Virus record (IMG/VR): IMGVR_UViG_3300038701_000196 | Location: 1 to 30,918 of that record | Origin: a virus | DNA: 30,918 nt | Reading direction: 5' to 3' (one strand) | Shown: positions 1 to 6,565 of the stretch, one piece after another | Numbering within the stretch: the first letter of the stretch is position 1 | How the letters are laid out: every line of letters starts with the position of its first letter | Program-made: the position numbers and the translations under genes | Notes under the pieces: generated by a model | Database searches by the model: none | The model's input: only the letters and a program-made list of their open reading frames with translations | What the model was told of the DNA's origin: nothing

Positions 1-155
1 GTCTCGCCCTTCGGTCTCGCCCTTCGGTCTCGCCCTTCGGTCTCGCCCTTCGGTCTCGCCCTTCGGTCTCGCCCTTCGGTCTCGCCCTTCGGTCTCGCCC
101 TTCGGTCTCGCCCTTCGGTCTCGCCCTCGCCCTTCGGTCTCGCCCTCGCCCTTCG
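1..155. repeat. 13-bp tandem repeat array at window edge
   Basis: Nine exact head-to-tail copies of GTCTCGCCCTTCG fill positions 1-117. Two 19-base variants follow (118-136 and 137-155), each carrying an extra CTCGCC inside the unit. The array ends in the 12-bp palindrome CTCGAGCTCGAG at 158-169. The array may continue beyond the window, since copy one begins at base 1. No reading frame of interest crosses it. It could be a real iterated binding site or terminal repeat, or an assembly artefact at a contig end. Confidence 0.9.
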
Positions 156-221
156 GTCTCGAGCTCGAGGACGTGACCAGGAAACGAATCGCTCTGGCGT
201 TCACATGTTGTTACATTCTAC

Positions 222-237
222 CGTCAAGGCCTTGACG
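222..237. promoter_or_regulatory. 16-bp perfect palindrome, possible operator
   Basis: CGTCAAGG is followed directly by its reverse complement CCTTGACG. It lies in the otherwise featureless leader (170-419) about 180 bases before the RNA ligase gene. The size and symmetry fit a dimeric repressor or activator site. No partner protein is identified, and the operator role is inferred from symmetry only. Confidence 0.4.
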
Positions 238-307
238 CATGTTTTTTGAGTTTGCCGACGTGATCGGTGATTCGGGCTGCCTAACCCCAACCCAAATTCC
301 CTATAGA

Positions 308-336
308 TTCCAGCATTGCCCTTTACCCCATATATT
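308..336 (+). promoter_or_regulatory. weak candidate promoter before RNA ligase gene
   Basis: TTCCAG (308-313) and TATATT (331-336) are separated by 17 bases. The -10 is good and the -35 poor. The site would give a leader of about 75 bases before the ATG at 420. The region is A/T-richer than the rest of the window. Confidence 0.25.
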
Positions 337-419
337 TTTCACAACATCCGCAAATTTCTCTTTACCTCACCACCATCTTCCGCTACCCCTGTCTCCACCT
401 GACACCAAGAGGTATTCGC

Positions 420-1682
420 ATGACATACACAGGAAAAGATATCCTCGCACTGGGTATTCAACCTGGGCCGCACATCCGCGACATGCTTGCTCGCGCAAAC
501 GCAACTGGCATCTGCACCTACGATGCGCTGTCCGATCTCCTCCCCCCACCGACAATTTCGCTTCAACCTGCAATGGGCTTCAGTGTGAACATTCACGCCG
601 AAACGGATGATGAGCGCGCCAATCTCAACGCTGTTCTGGAGACGATGCGTGAATTGACCAAGACGCCGGTTGTGGAGGCTGCGGCTGTGATGCCTGACGC
701 CTGCCCTGCTGGGCCTGTCGGGACGATCCCCGTGGGAGGGGTTGTGGCGTCCAAGCACGTTCATCCGGGTATGCACTCCGCGGATGTGTGCTGCTCGGTC
801 ATGGTGTCCACCTATGATGGTATCGGGCCGGACGAGTTGATGGAGCGTATTGCGGCGAACACGCACTTTGGTCCCGGAGGCAGGCCCGAGCACAAGATGC
901 GCGACGGGCTGCGTCGATTGGTTCTGGAAAACCCGTTCACCGAAGCGCACGAGGGTATCGCAGACTGGCATATGGGGACGCAGGGGGATGGTAATCACTT
1001 CTCTTTCATCGGAACTCTCAAATCTACGGGTCAGACAACGCTTGTGACGCACCACGGGTCGCGCGGTTTTGGGGCGCGGGTCTACAAGCACGGCATGAAG
1101 GTTGCGGAAAAATATCGACAGAAACTCTCGCCTGATACGCTCAAGCAGAACGCATGGATTCCCAACGATACGCAGGACTTCGCGGACTACATGGCCGCGC
1201 TCGACATTGTGGCGCGGTGGACGCAGGACAACCATGCGGTGATTCACGAGGCGGCTGGAGCGCAGCCACATTGCTTGATGTGGACAAAACACAACTTCGT
1301 GTTTGAGCGCGACGGGCTGCTCTACCATGCGAAAGGCTCAACGCCAGCATGGGGGGAGCGTGAGGCTATTCCGCTCAACATGGCTGAACCTGTGTTGATT
1401 GTGGAGGGGTGCGATAACCCAAATGCGCTTGGGTTCTGTCCTCATGGGGCTGGTCGCAACTATTCTAGGTCGGAGCACAAGCGGCGTGGTGGTGCGGACA
1501 TCGAGTCTGAGACGGTTGGGCTGGACGTGCGGTTCTGGTGTGGAAAGCCTGACGAGAGCGAGTTGCCGAGCGCCTACAAGAACGCTGCGTCAGTTCGCCG
1601 CGATATTGAGGCGTATGGTCTTGCAAAAGTTGTTGACGAGGTTCTGCCGTATGGTGCAATCATGGCAGGGGAATGGCGCTGA
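420..1682 (+). CDS. rtcB: RtcB-type RNA-splicing ligase
   Basis: A 420-residue protein of the RtcB family, which joins RNA 2',3'-cyclic phosphate or 3'-phosphate ends to 5'-hydroxyl ends using GTP and Mn2+. The family signatures appear in order: ADVCC with metal ligands D122 and C125 (about 119-126), GDGNHF with H193 (189-194), HHGSRGFG (211-218), HN at 291-292, the KGS motif (305-307), and CPHGAGR with H342, the expected guanylylated histidine. All key residues are present and the length is normal. The ATG at 420 follows AGAGG at good spacing. It stands alone before a tRNA gene, so repair of tRNAs cut by host anticodon nucleases is the likely role. That role is inferred; the ligase call is firm. 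Confidence 0.9.
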   Translation: MTYTGKDILALGIQPGPHIRDMLARANATGICTYDALSDLLPPPTISLQPAMGFSVNIHAETDDERANLNAVLETMRELTKTPVVEAAAVMPDACPAGPVGTIPVGGVVASKHVHPGMHSADVCCSVMVSTYDGIGPDELMERIAANTHFGPGGRPEHKMRDGLRRLVLENPFTEAHEGIADWHMGTQGDGNHFSFIGTLKSTGQTTLVTHHGSRGFGARVYKHGMKVAEKYRQKLSPDTLKQNAWIPNDTQDFADYMAALDIVARWTQDNHAVIHEAAGAQPHCLMWTKHNFVFERDGLLYHAKGSTPAWGEREAIPLNMAEPVLIVEGCDNPNALGFCPHGAGRNYSRSEHKRRGGADIESETVGLDVRFWCGKPDESELPSAYKNAASVRRDIEAYGLAKVVDEVLPYGAIMAGEWR

Positions 1683-1687
1683 TGGAA

Positions 1688-1706
1688 TCAGCAGAAGGTC
1701 TGCTGA
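1688..1706 (+). other. short perfect hairpin after RNA ligase gene
   Basis: TCAGCAGA, loop AGG, TCTGCTGA make an 8-bp perfect stem 6 bases after the ligase stop codon and 64 bases before the tRNA. There is no T-run, so it is not a standard rho-independent terminator. It could mark RNA processing or mRNA 3'-end protection. Confidence 0.45.
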
Positions 1707-1769
1707 CTCACAGCCGGAGTCGAGAAGTCAGCCGCCGTGGGGAGGGCGTTCCGGTATCCCCAACACTAC

Positions 1770-1847
1770 CTAGGTGTAGCTCAGTTTGCGTAGAGTGCTC
1801 GCCTTGGAAGGGAGAGGCCGCAGGTTCGAATCCTGCCACCCAGACCA
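1770..1847 (+). tRNA. tRNA, probably Pro (anticodon TGG), CCA encoded
   Basis: A 78-base cloverleaf with encoded CCA (1845-1847). The acceptor is CTAGGTG with CACCCAG (6 of 7 pairs, one A-C mismatch). The D-arm is GCTC/GAGT. The anticodon arm is CTCGC, loop CTTGGAA, GGGAG (4 of 5 pairs). The variable loop has 5 bases. The T-arm is GCAGG, loop TTCGAAT, CCTGC (perfect). Canonical numbering puts the anticodon at 1805-1807 = TGG (Pro). A one-base shift of the loop would read GGA (Ser), but Ser tRNAs need a long variable arm that is absent here. A37 is atypical for Pro, so the identity is less sure than the tRNA call. It lies downstream of rtcB. Confidence 0.75.
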
Positions 1848-1872
1848 AACCCCGACAACGAGGAGATTCGCC

Positions 1873-2046
1873 ATGCCCAAGATCGTGAGGGTGTATGGTT
1901 ACGACGACAGTGTGACGGAGTATGCGGTTTATGACAGTTGGCCCGGACCTACGGTCACCTTCCTGCGTGGCTTCGTGGAGATTGAGGAGGGTGTGTTCTT
2001 GAACGCCAATGACATCAAGCGCATCGAGATTGTGGAGGAGGAATGA
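1873..2046 (+). CDS. small acidic protein of unknown function
   Basis: A 57-residue product, not recognised. It starts MPKIVRVYGYDD and is strongly acidic at the C-terminus (KRIEIVEEE). The ATG at 1873 has GAGGAG just upstream, which decides the start over the longer frame that runs back through the tRNA. Its stop overlaps the next start by 4 bases (ATGA). It is the first gene of the small-gene array after the tRNA. No transmembrane segment or motif is visible. Confidence 0.65.
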   Translation: MPKIVRVYGYDDSVTEYAVYDSWPGPTVTFLRGFVEIEEGVFLNANDIKRIEIVEEE

Positions 2047-2249
2047 GTTTCCTTGACGAATTGTCCTTGTGTGAGACTGGCGACGAGATCGTCTACCACA
2101 CGGGGTATCACTGCATCGACGTTTTGACGGAGCGGAAGGTTCCTGCTGCCAGAGAGGCGTGGGATGCGTATCTGCGGGGTGATGTGGTGCTGTATCAGCG
2201 CCGCGTCGGCCCTGCTCAACTCAACTACTGTGCGAAGGTGCTACGATGA
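2043..2249 (+). CDS. small protein of unknown function
   Basis: A 68-residue protein starting MSFLDELSLCETGDE, soluble in appearance, with two cysteines (C10, C24) and another near the end. The family is not recognised. It overlaps both neighbours by ATGA, which implies translational coupling, and GGAGGA lies just before its ATG. It is likely an early accessory gene by position only. Confidence 0.65.
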   Translation: MSFLDELSLCETGDEIVYHTGYHCIDVLTERKVPAAREAWDAYLRGDVVLYQRRVGPAQLNYCAKVLR

Positions 2250-2392
2250 CCAAAGACAAAATCAAACTCGCCCGTGAGGCAATCGAGACGGCAAAGCAGT
2301 TCATCCCTGTGCGCTTTGTGCAGGTCCACGACAGGCTGGCCTACGCGCTGGAGCAACTGGCCGAGCCGAAGAAGGACGCCAGCAATGACTGA
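2246..2392 (+). CDS. small helical protein of unknown function
   Basis: A 48-residue protein starting MTKDKIKLAREAIETAK. It is rich in Lys, Ala and Glu and probably forms two helices. It is coupled to the preceding gene by ATGA. The next gene starts inside it at 2385, in another frame. Codon use matches its neighbours. No function can be assigned. Confidence 0.6.
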   Translation: MTKDKIKLAREAIETAKQFIPVRFVQVHDRLAYALEQLAEPKKDASND

Positions 2393-2504
2393 GCACCTCA
2401 AACGCCTGTGGCTGTGGTTCTACACCGAGTTGCCTGCGTATTACTCGATCCCGTTCATCGGGTTCGTGGTGGTGCTGTTGGTGGGGGCTGTGGTCAATGG
2501 ATGA
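2385..2504 (+). CDS. one-pass membrane peptide
   Basis: A 39-residue peptide. A basic, aromatic N-terminus (MTEHLKRLWLWFYTE) is followed by a hydrophobic segment at about residues 21-37 (IPFIGFVVVLLVGAV). It is a small inner-membrane protein by composition. The ATG at 2385 overlaps the previous gene by 8 bases, and the next gene starts inside its end. The function is unknown. A lysis role is possible but unlikely, since the lysis genes sit at the other end of the window. Confidence 0.55.
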   Translation: MTEHLKRLWLWFYTELPAYYSIPFIGFVVVLLVGAVVNG

Positions 2505-2640
2505 GCGGCAACGCGACCAGCGTGATCTGAACATTCTGCTGGCCTATGAGCATGGCGCGACGAAGGCGTCGTTGCTGCGATCCTACGGTGTGACGCGCCA
2601 CTATCTCGACAAGCTGCTCAAGGAGGCGAACGATGAATGA
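2497..2640 (+). CDS. small helix-turn-helix-like protein
   Basis: A 47-residue protein. The stretch at residues 21-42 (ATKASLLRSYGVTRHYLDKL) reads as a helix-turn-helix: a helix, a turn at YGVT, then a recognition helix. It may bind DNA, or be a truncated resolvase/Trp-repressor-like fold. It overlaps its neighbours by 8 bases at each side. It could regulate the surrounding genes, but nothing in the sequence shows the target. Confidence 0.55.
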   Translation: MDERQRDQRDLNILLAYEHGATKASLLRSYGVTRHYLDKLLKEANDE

Positions 2641-2746
2641 AGTGAAAACAGGACTGTTGGTGATTGCGCTGGGTGCGCTGTTCGTGTCGGCCTTGGCGTT
2701 CGGCACGGGGGTGCTGACCGGCTTTGTGATCTGGGGTGTCCAATGA
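2633..2746 (+). CDS. one-pass membrane peptide
   Basis: A 37-residue peptide (MNEVKTGLLVIALG...) that is almost entirely one hydrophobic helix with small residues (Gly, Ala) spread through it. GGAGG lies before its ATG. It overlaps the deaminase gene by ATGA, so it is translated in the same series. The function is unknown. Confidence 0.5.
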   Translation: MNEVKTGLLVIALGALFVSALAFGTGVLTGFVIWGVQ

Positions 2747-3177
2747 CCAAGTGGGACACCCGATTCCTTGATCTGGCCGCGCACATTGCCGGTTGGTCAA
2801 AAGACCCGTCCAGCCAAGTCGGCGCTGTGCTGGTGAACCCGGACAGGCAGGTTGTGGGCATGGGCTACAACGGCTTTCCGCGTGGCACGAGCGACGACCC
2901 TGCGCTCTACGCGGATCGACCGACCAAGTATCTGCGCGTGGTCCATGCGGAGGTGAACGCGGTGTTGAACGCCACGGGGGCAACCCGTGGCGCGACGGCC
3001 TATGTGACGCATCCGTGCTGTGCGCAGTGCATGGCGCTGCTGATCCAGGCGGGTGTGTCCCGTATCGTGTGGAACGCCCCGGATGCGGGGATTGCAGATC
3101 GGCTGAGGGAGAGTTTCCAAGCTGCAAGTCTTATGGCCGCTGAGGCCGGTGTTGTTGTGGAGGAGAACCATGCCTAA
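2743..3177 (+). CDS. dCMP deaminase-like zinc enzyme
   Basis: A 144-residue member of the cytidine/deoxycytidylate deaminase superfamily, which converts dCMP to dUMP to feed dTMP synthesis. H68 and E70 (HAE) give one zinc ligand and the catalytic glutamate. C93 and C96 in HPCCAQC give the other ligands. The usual motif is HPPCxxC, so C92 replaces the second proline. The length is normal for the short phage and ComEB-type enzymes. It is coupled by ATGA to the membrane peptide before it and overlaps the next gene by 8 bases. Together with the P-loop kinase at 4432 it suggests a partial nucleotide-supply set. A deaminase acting on another base or nucleotide cannot be excluded. Confidence 0.85.
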   Translation: MTKWDTRFLDLAAHIAGWSKDPSSQVGAVLVNPDRQVVGMGYNGFPRGTSDDPALYADRPTKYLRVVHAEVNAVLNATGATRGATAYVTHPCCAQCMALLIQAGVSRIVWNAPDAGIADRLRESFQAASLMAAEAGVVVEENHA

Positions 3178-3343
3178 GATCGACATTGACTACGAGACGC
3201 TGGACGGCATCGTCAAAGCGGGCCTGAAGGACATGCTCAACACGATGATCGAGGGCTACCGCGAGGCGAAGCACGAGGTGGATCGAGAGGGCTACGCCAA
3301 AGACATCGCGGCGTTGGAGCATGTGTTGAGGCTTTACGAATGA
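3170..3343 (+). CDS. small helical protein of unknown function
   Basis: A 57-residue protein starting MPKIDIDYETLDGIVKAG. It is charged and predicted mostly helical. GGAGGAG precedes the ATG at 3170, which supports this start over an upstream one. It overlaps the deaminase end by 8 bases and couples to the next gene by ATGA. The family is not recognised. Confidence 0.6.
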   Translation: MPKIDIDYETLDGIVKAGLKDMLNTMIEGYREAKHEVDREGYAKDIAALEHVLRLYE

Positions 3344-3492
3344 TCGGCAAACGCACAGGCAACCGGGAGCGCGTCTACGAGATGACGATGCAGAACATCA
3401 GCCCGAAGATGATCGCCAAGAAGCTGGGCATCGCCCTGAACACGGTCTACGTCCATCAGCACCATCTGCGATTGCAGGGGCGCATCAAATGA
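3340..3492 (+). CDS. small helix-turn-helix protein
   Basis: A 50-residue basic protein. Residues 15-45 (SPKMIAKKLGIALNTVYVHQ and its flanks) form a clear helix-turn-helix of the sigma-70 region 4/LuxR type, with IAKKLG as the first helix and NTVYVHQHHLR as the recognition helix. It is probably a DNA-binding regulator or a minimal small-terminase-like protein. It is coupled by ATGA on both sides. It lies 1.5 kb upstream of the large terminase, which has no obvious small-subunit partner nearby. Confidence 0.65.
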   Translation: MIGKRTGNRERVYEMTMQNISPKMIAKKLGIALNTVYVHQHHLRLQGRIK

Positions 3493-3929
3493 CCCGCAAG
3501 CTATACGCATGGGATCGACAATCATTGCCCGTCGCTCTCCCCAGTAATCGACTACGAGGAAAATTTATCGCGGCTGATCGGTTGCCGGTTGAGGTCAGGG
3601 GAATTGCTGAGCGAGAACTTGATCGCGCGGCGAAAGCACCGGGGTGGAACCCAAAGATCATCCGACTGCGCCACGCGCTGCACATGATAGATGTTTGCGC
3701 AGACGGTCGCACGGGTGAACTGCACTCAGTCCGCGTGGTGCTTCTACAAGACCATCCGTTTCTGCGGGTTTTGGAGAGCCTCGGGAACGCGCCGAGGATT
3801 GTGAAGACGTTATACCGGAAAGAGACCAGAATGGCGCACGAACGTGCGCTGGAGGTGTGGGACGGCCTGCGCGCGTGGGAACGCGCGTGGGAATCATGGG
3901 CTAAATATATGGGCGCGCGCATCAAATGA
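3489..3929 (+). CDS. phage protein of unknown function
   Basis: A 146-residue basic protein starting MTRKLYAWDRQSLPVALPSN, with many Arg and Trp residues in the last third. No motif is recognised. Codon use at the start (CTATACGCA, AATTTATCG) is a little A/T-richer than its neighbours, so it may be a later arrival. Overlaps with both neighbours (ATGA) support it as a real gene. By position a small terminase subunit is conceivable, but I see no helix-turn-helix to back this. Confidence 0.6.
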   Translation: MTRKLYAWDRQSLPVALPSNRLRGKFIAADRLPVEVRGIAERELDRAAKAPGWNPKIIRLRHALHMIDVCADGRTGELHSVRVVLLQDHPFLRVLESLGNAPRIVKTLYRKETRMAHERALEVWDGLRAWERAWESWAKYMGARIK

Positions 3930-4105
3930 CCCTCGACGACAAGGACTGGTGTTCTGCTGCCTGCGTGGACGCGCTGGTGGAGAACCTGACCCTGAGCGCG
4001 CTGCAAGCGGCGCACGACGTGGCACAGACGCCCGAGGAGTTCTATTGGGCGGTGCAGGCCAGTATCATGTTGAAGGAGATGGCAAATGACATGGCAACCG
4101 ATTGA
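3926..4105 (+). CDS. small acidic protein of unknown function
   Basis: A 59-residue acidic, mostly helical protein starting MTLDDKDWCSAACVDALVEN. It has two cysteines (C9, C13), not enough for a zinc site alone. It starts by ATGA overlap with the gene before and overlaps the DUF551-like gene by 20 bases in another frame. It is not recognised. Confidence 0.55.
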   Translation: MTLDDKDWCSAACVDALVENLTLSALQAAHDVAQTPEEFYWAVQASIMLKEMANDMATD

Positions 4106-4457
4106 GACGGCCCCGAAGGACGGGACGAGTATCATGGTGTATGTGGGCACGCTGGAACCCGACTACGCCGTGGCGCACTGGAACGGCGACTTCTGGGACA
4201 TGTTGCCGGAAGAACTGGAGGCCGACGACTTCACACGAGCGTTCGGTCAGCCGACGCACTGGATGGCACTACCGAAGCCGCCTGTGGAGCACGACACTCG
4301 GCTGCACCCTGACGATGTGATTAGCATACTGTGCGATGCTGTTGCACCACACGGCTACGGCATTGAGTCGATCACGCTGACATGGCTGTCACCTCTGGTC
4401 AACAGCGGACCTATCAAGGTGACATATTCGAGTGAGCACCATGATCTCCCAGACTGA
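4086..4457 (+). CDS. DUF551-like phage protein
   Basis: A 123-residue protein whose first 65 residues match the DUF551 pattern common in phages: WQPIETAPKDGT near the N-terminus (3-14) and THWMALPKPP (57-66), with tryptophans and acidic residues between. The molecular function of the family is unknown. The second half (about 70-123) is not part of that pattern and starts at HDTRLHPDDV, so this looks like a DUF551 unit with an extra C-terminal segment. It overlaps the next gene by 26 bases. Confidence 0.7.
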   Translation: MTWQPIETAPKDGTSIMVYVGTLEPDYAVAHWNGDFWDMLPEELEADDFTRAFGQPTHWMALPKPPVEHDTRLHPDDVISILCDAVAPHGYGIESITLTWLSPLVNSGPIKVTYSSEHHDLPD

Positions 4458-4965
4458 CATCGACGCCTTTGCGCGGCCCAAGATTCTCATTCTCGGCTAC
4501 GGGCGGCACGGCAAGGATACAGTTGCCGAGATGCTGCACCGCAGTCACGGCTATCGGTTCATCTCGTCCAGCGAGTTCGTTGGGCGAGAGGTCATCTGGG
4601 AGAACTGGGGTAGGCTGCGCTATCCGACGTTCGAGGCCATGTTCGAGGACCGCCACAACTGGCGCAAACAGTGGATGGAGATGATCGCGCTTTACAACAC
4701 GCCCGACAAGACCCGCACAGCGCGCACCATGCTGGAGCGGGGCTATGACCTCTACGTCGGGATGCGGCGCATGGACGAGTTTCTGGCCTCTCGGCACCTG
4801 TTCGACCACATCGTCTGGGTGGACCGGTCCCAGCACCTGCCGCCCGAGACCGGCTCAATGGACATCACGCGCGAGAACGCCAAGCCAGACCGCATCATCG
4901 ACAACAACGGGACGTTGGCCGATCTGGAGCAAAACGTCATGGACTTCGCCCGCGCTATCGCGTAG
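4432..4965 (+). CDS. P-loop kinase, deoxynucleoside monophosphate kinase-like
   Basis: A 177-residue protein with a Walker A loop GYGRHGKDT (22-30, K28). The GKDT form is typical of phage dNMP kinases, which make dNDPs for DNA synthesis. R58, R96-R97 and the segment HIVWVDRS (124-131) fit the LID and core strands of that fold. It is shorter than the T4 enzyme (about 240 residues). The GTG at 4432 has AAGG 12 bases upstream. The ATG at 4441 gives a product three residues shorter and is an equally possible start. It overlaps the DUF551 gene, and a terminator follows at 4993. An adenylate kinase or other NMP kinase is the alternative. Confidence 0.75.
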   Translation: MSTMISQTDIDAFARPKILILGYGRHGKDTVAEMLHRSHGYRFISSSEFVGREVIWENWGRLRYPTFEAMFEDRHNWRKQWMEMIALYNTPDKTRTARTMLERGYDLYVGMRRMDEFLASRHLFDHIVWVDRSQHLPPETGSMDITRENAKPDRIIDNNGTLADLEQNVMDFARAIA

Positions 4966-4992
4966 GCTCCCCGCAGTCTTGCTCCTCAGACT

Positions 4993-5020
4993 GACCCCGC
5001 CTTTGCGCGGGGTCTTTTTT
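4993..5020 (+). terminator. rho-independent terminator
   Basis: GACCCCGC, loop CTTTGC, GCGGGGTC, then six T. The 8-bp GC-rich stem and T-run are textbook. It separates the small-gene/nucleotide module from the packaging module. The large terminase starts only 16 bases later. Confidence 0.85.
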
Positions 5021-5036
5021 CGTCTAGATTGGTCGC

Positions 5037-6527
5037 ATGTTACTGACACCCGAACAAATCCGCGAAGTTGGCCCCGAGGCCCTTCAGAAAATCCGCGCCG
5101 AACTGGCCAAGCGGAGTCTGAAGGAGTTTGTGCATCAGGCGTGGCCCATAGTGGAGCCGGGAACCCCGCTCGTCTGGGGCTGGCCGATGGATGCGATCTG
5201 CGAACATCTTGAGGCGGTTTCCAACGGAGAGATCAAGCGTCTACTCATCACGGTGCCGCCCGGCACTTCCAAGAGTCGATTGACTCGCGTTTTTTACCCG
5301 TGCTTCCAATGGGTTAGGGAGCCTCATCACAGGTTCATCAGCGCATCCTATCAGCTTGATCTCACGGTGCGGGACAATCTCGACGCGCGACGCATCGTGT
5401 CGTCTTCTTGGTATGGCGAGAACTTCGGAATTTCGTTGGCCGAGGACGACGGAGGCAAGGTTGGGTTCAGCTTGAATACCCTCGGGTCGCTCAAGGCTCT
5501 TACCGTTGGCGGCAAGACAACGGGCTTCCGTGGTGATACGTTCCTCGTTGATGACCCCTTGAACGTGCAAGACGGCAACTCCGATCTGCGTAGGTCTGAG
5601 GCGAACGAATGGTTCCGAGAAGCCGCCCAGTCGCGCCTGAATGATGTCAACAAATCGTCCATAATTGTCATCATGCAGCGCATCCACCAAGAGGATGTGG
5701 CGGCTGTGGCTATGGAGATGGGATATGAACACTTAAACATTCCAATGCGTTGGGATGAAACCATGCGCAAGACCACTTCGATTGGCTGGACGGACCCGCG
5801 CGCCAAAGAAGGTGAACTGATGTGGCCTGAGAGGTTCCCGAAGTGGTGGGTTGACCAGCAGGAAGACCCGGAAACCGGAATGGGGCCTTATGCGTTCGCA
5901 GCACAGATGCAGCAGACTCCGGTGCCGCGCAAGGGTGGACTGATTCAGGTCGAGAGTCTGAAATACGTTGATGAACTGCCACAAGAGCCGTTCATCAAGG
6001 TGCGAGCGTGGGACTTGGCGGGCAGCGAAGGCAAAGGAGCATATACCGTCGGCGTCCTTATGTGCTACGGGCAAGAGAGCAGACAGTTCTACATCGCAGA
6101 CGTGATCCGAAAACAGGTTGGCAGCGCGCGGGAACTCATTGAGCGCACGGCGGAGGCCGACGGTATCACCACCAAGATTGTGTTGCCACAAGACCCTGGA
6201 GCCGCAGGTAAAGTGGTGGTCAACGAGTTGCGCGCCATGTTGGCTGGGTTCAACACCAGAGCAGAAGCGCAGTCTGGCGACAAGGCAACCCGAGCGCGCC
6301 CCTTTGCAGACCAAGTGGAGATTGGGCGCGTCACTGTGGTCAAATCTGGCTGGACTAAGGACTACGTTGAGGAACTCAGGTTCTTCCCGCGCGGCAAATT
6401 CAAGGATCAGGTTGACGCCACAGCGTCGGCCTTCAACGAACTCGCGCCCCTCACGAGGAAGAACTCCAAAGCACCCATGCTGTCGGTCGTTGGCGAGCGA
6501 CACGAGAATGTTCACAAAGTTGCGTGA
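5037..6527 (+). CDS. terL: terminase large subunit
   Basis: A 496-residue packaging motor with an N-terminal ATPase and a C-terminal RNase H-like nuclease. The Walker A variant is VPPGTSKS (73-80), Walker B is FLVDDPL (169-175), preceded by GGKTTGFRGD (158-167). Nuclease-domain signatures are WDLAGS (325-330, D326), QDPGAAGK (385-392) and the C-terminal KDQVDATASAF (456-466, D457/D460). The length is normal for full TerL proteins. It pumps DNA through the portal encoded next. No small subunit is adjacent: the gene before it is a kinase and a terminator intervenes. The ATG at 5037 has only a weak ribosome site. The call is firm. Confidence 0.92.
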   Translation: MLLTPEQIREVGPEALQKIRAELAKRSLKEFVHQAWPIVEPGTPLVWGWPMDAICEHLEAVSNGEIKRLLITVPPGTSKSRLTRVFYPCFQWVREPHHRFISASYQLDLTVRDNLDARRIVSSSWYGENFGISLAEDDGGKVGFSLNTLGSLKALTVGGKTTGFRGDTFLVDDPLNVQDGNSDLRRSEANEWFREAAQSRLNDVNKSSIIVIMQRIHQEDVAAVAMEMGYEHLNIPMRWDETMRKTTSIGWTDPRAKEGELMWPERFPKWWVDQQEDPETGMGPYAFAAQMQQTPVPRKGGLIQVESLKYVDELPQEPFIKVRAWDLAGSEGKGAYTVGVLMCYGQESRQFYIADVIRKQVGSARELIERTAEADGITTKIVLPQDPGAAGKVVVNELRAMLAGFNTRAEAQSGDKATRARPFADQVEIGRVTVVKSGWTKDYVEELRFFPRGKFKDQVDATASAFNELAPLTRKNSKAPMLSVVGERHENVHKVA

Positions 6528-6539
6528 ACCCCCTATACT
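6511..6539 (+). promoter_or_regulatory. sigma-70-like promoter before portal gene
   Basis: TTCACA (6511-6516), a 17-base spacer and TATACT (6534-6539). It overlaps the last codons of the terminase gene and lies 26 bases before the portal ATG. It would drive the portal and following genes. Confidence 0.6.
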
Positions 6540-6565
6540 ACGCCAAACTCGCATAGGATTCACAC

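Noticed and set aside
1-155. CRISPR-like array
   Set aside because: Units are directly adjacent with no spacers and only 13 bases long, so it is a tandem repeat.
339-1328. 329-codon open frame on the minus strand
   Set aside because: It lies wholly opposite the RtcB gene, whose motifs are intact. The minus-strand translation has no family features and follows from high GC third positions.
1688-1706. Terminator after the RNA ligase gene
   Set aside because: The stem is perfect but there is no T-run after it, so it was listed only as a hairpin.
5003-5030. Promoter inside the 4993 terminator (TTGCGC-16-TAGATT)
   Set aside because: The boxes are weak, and the start point would fall on the terminase start codon.
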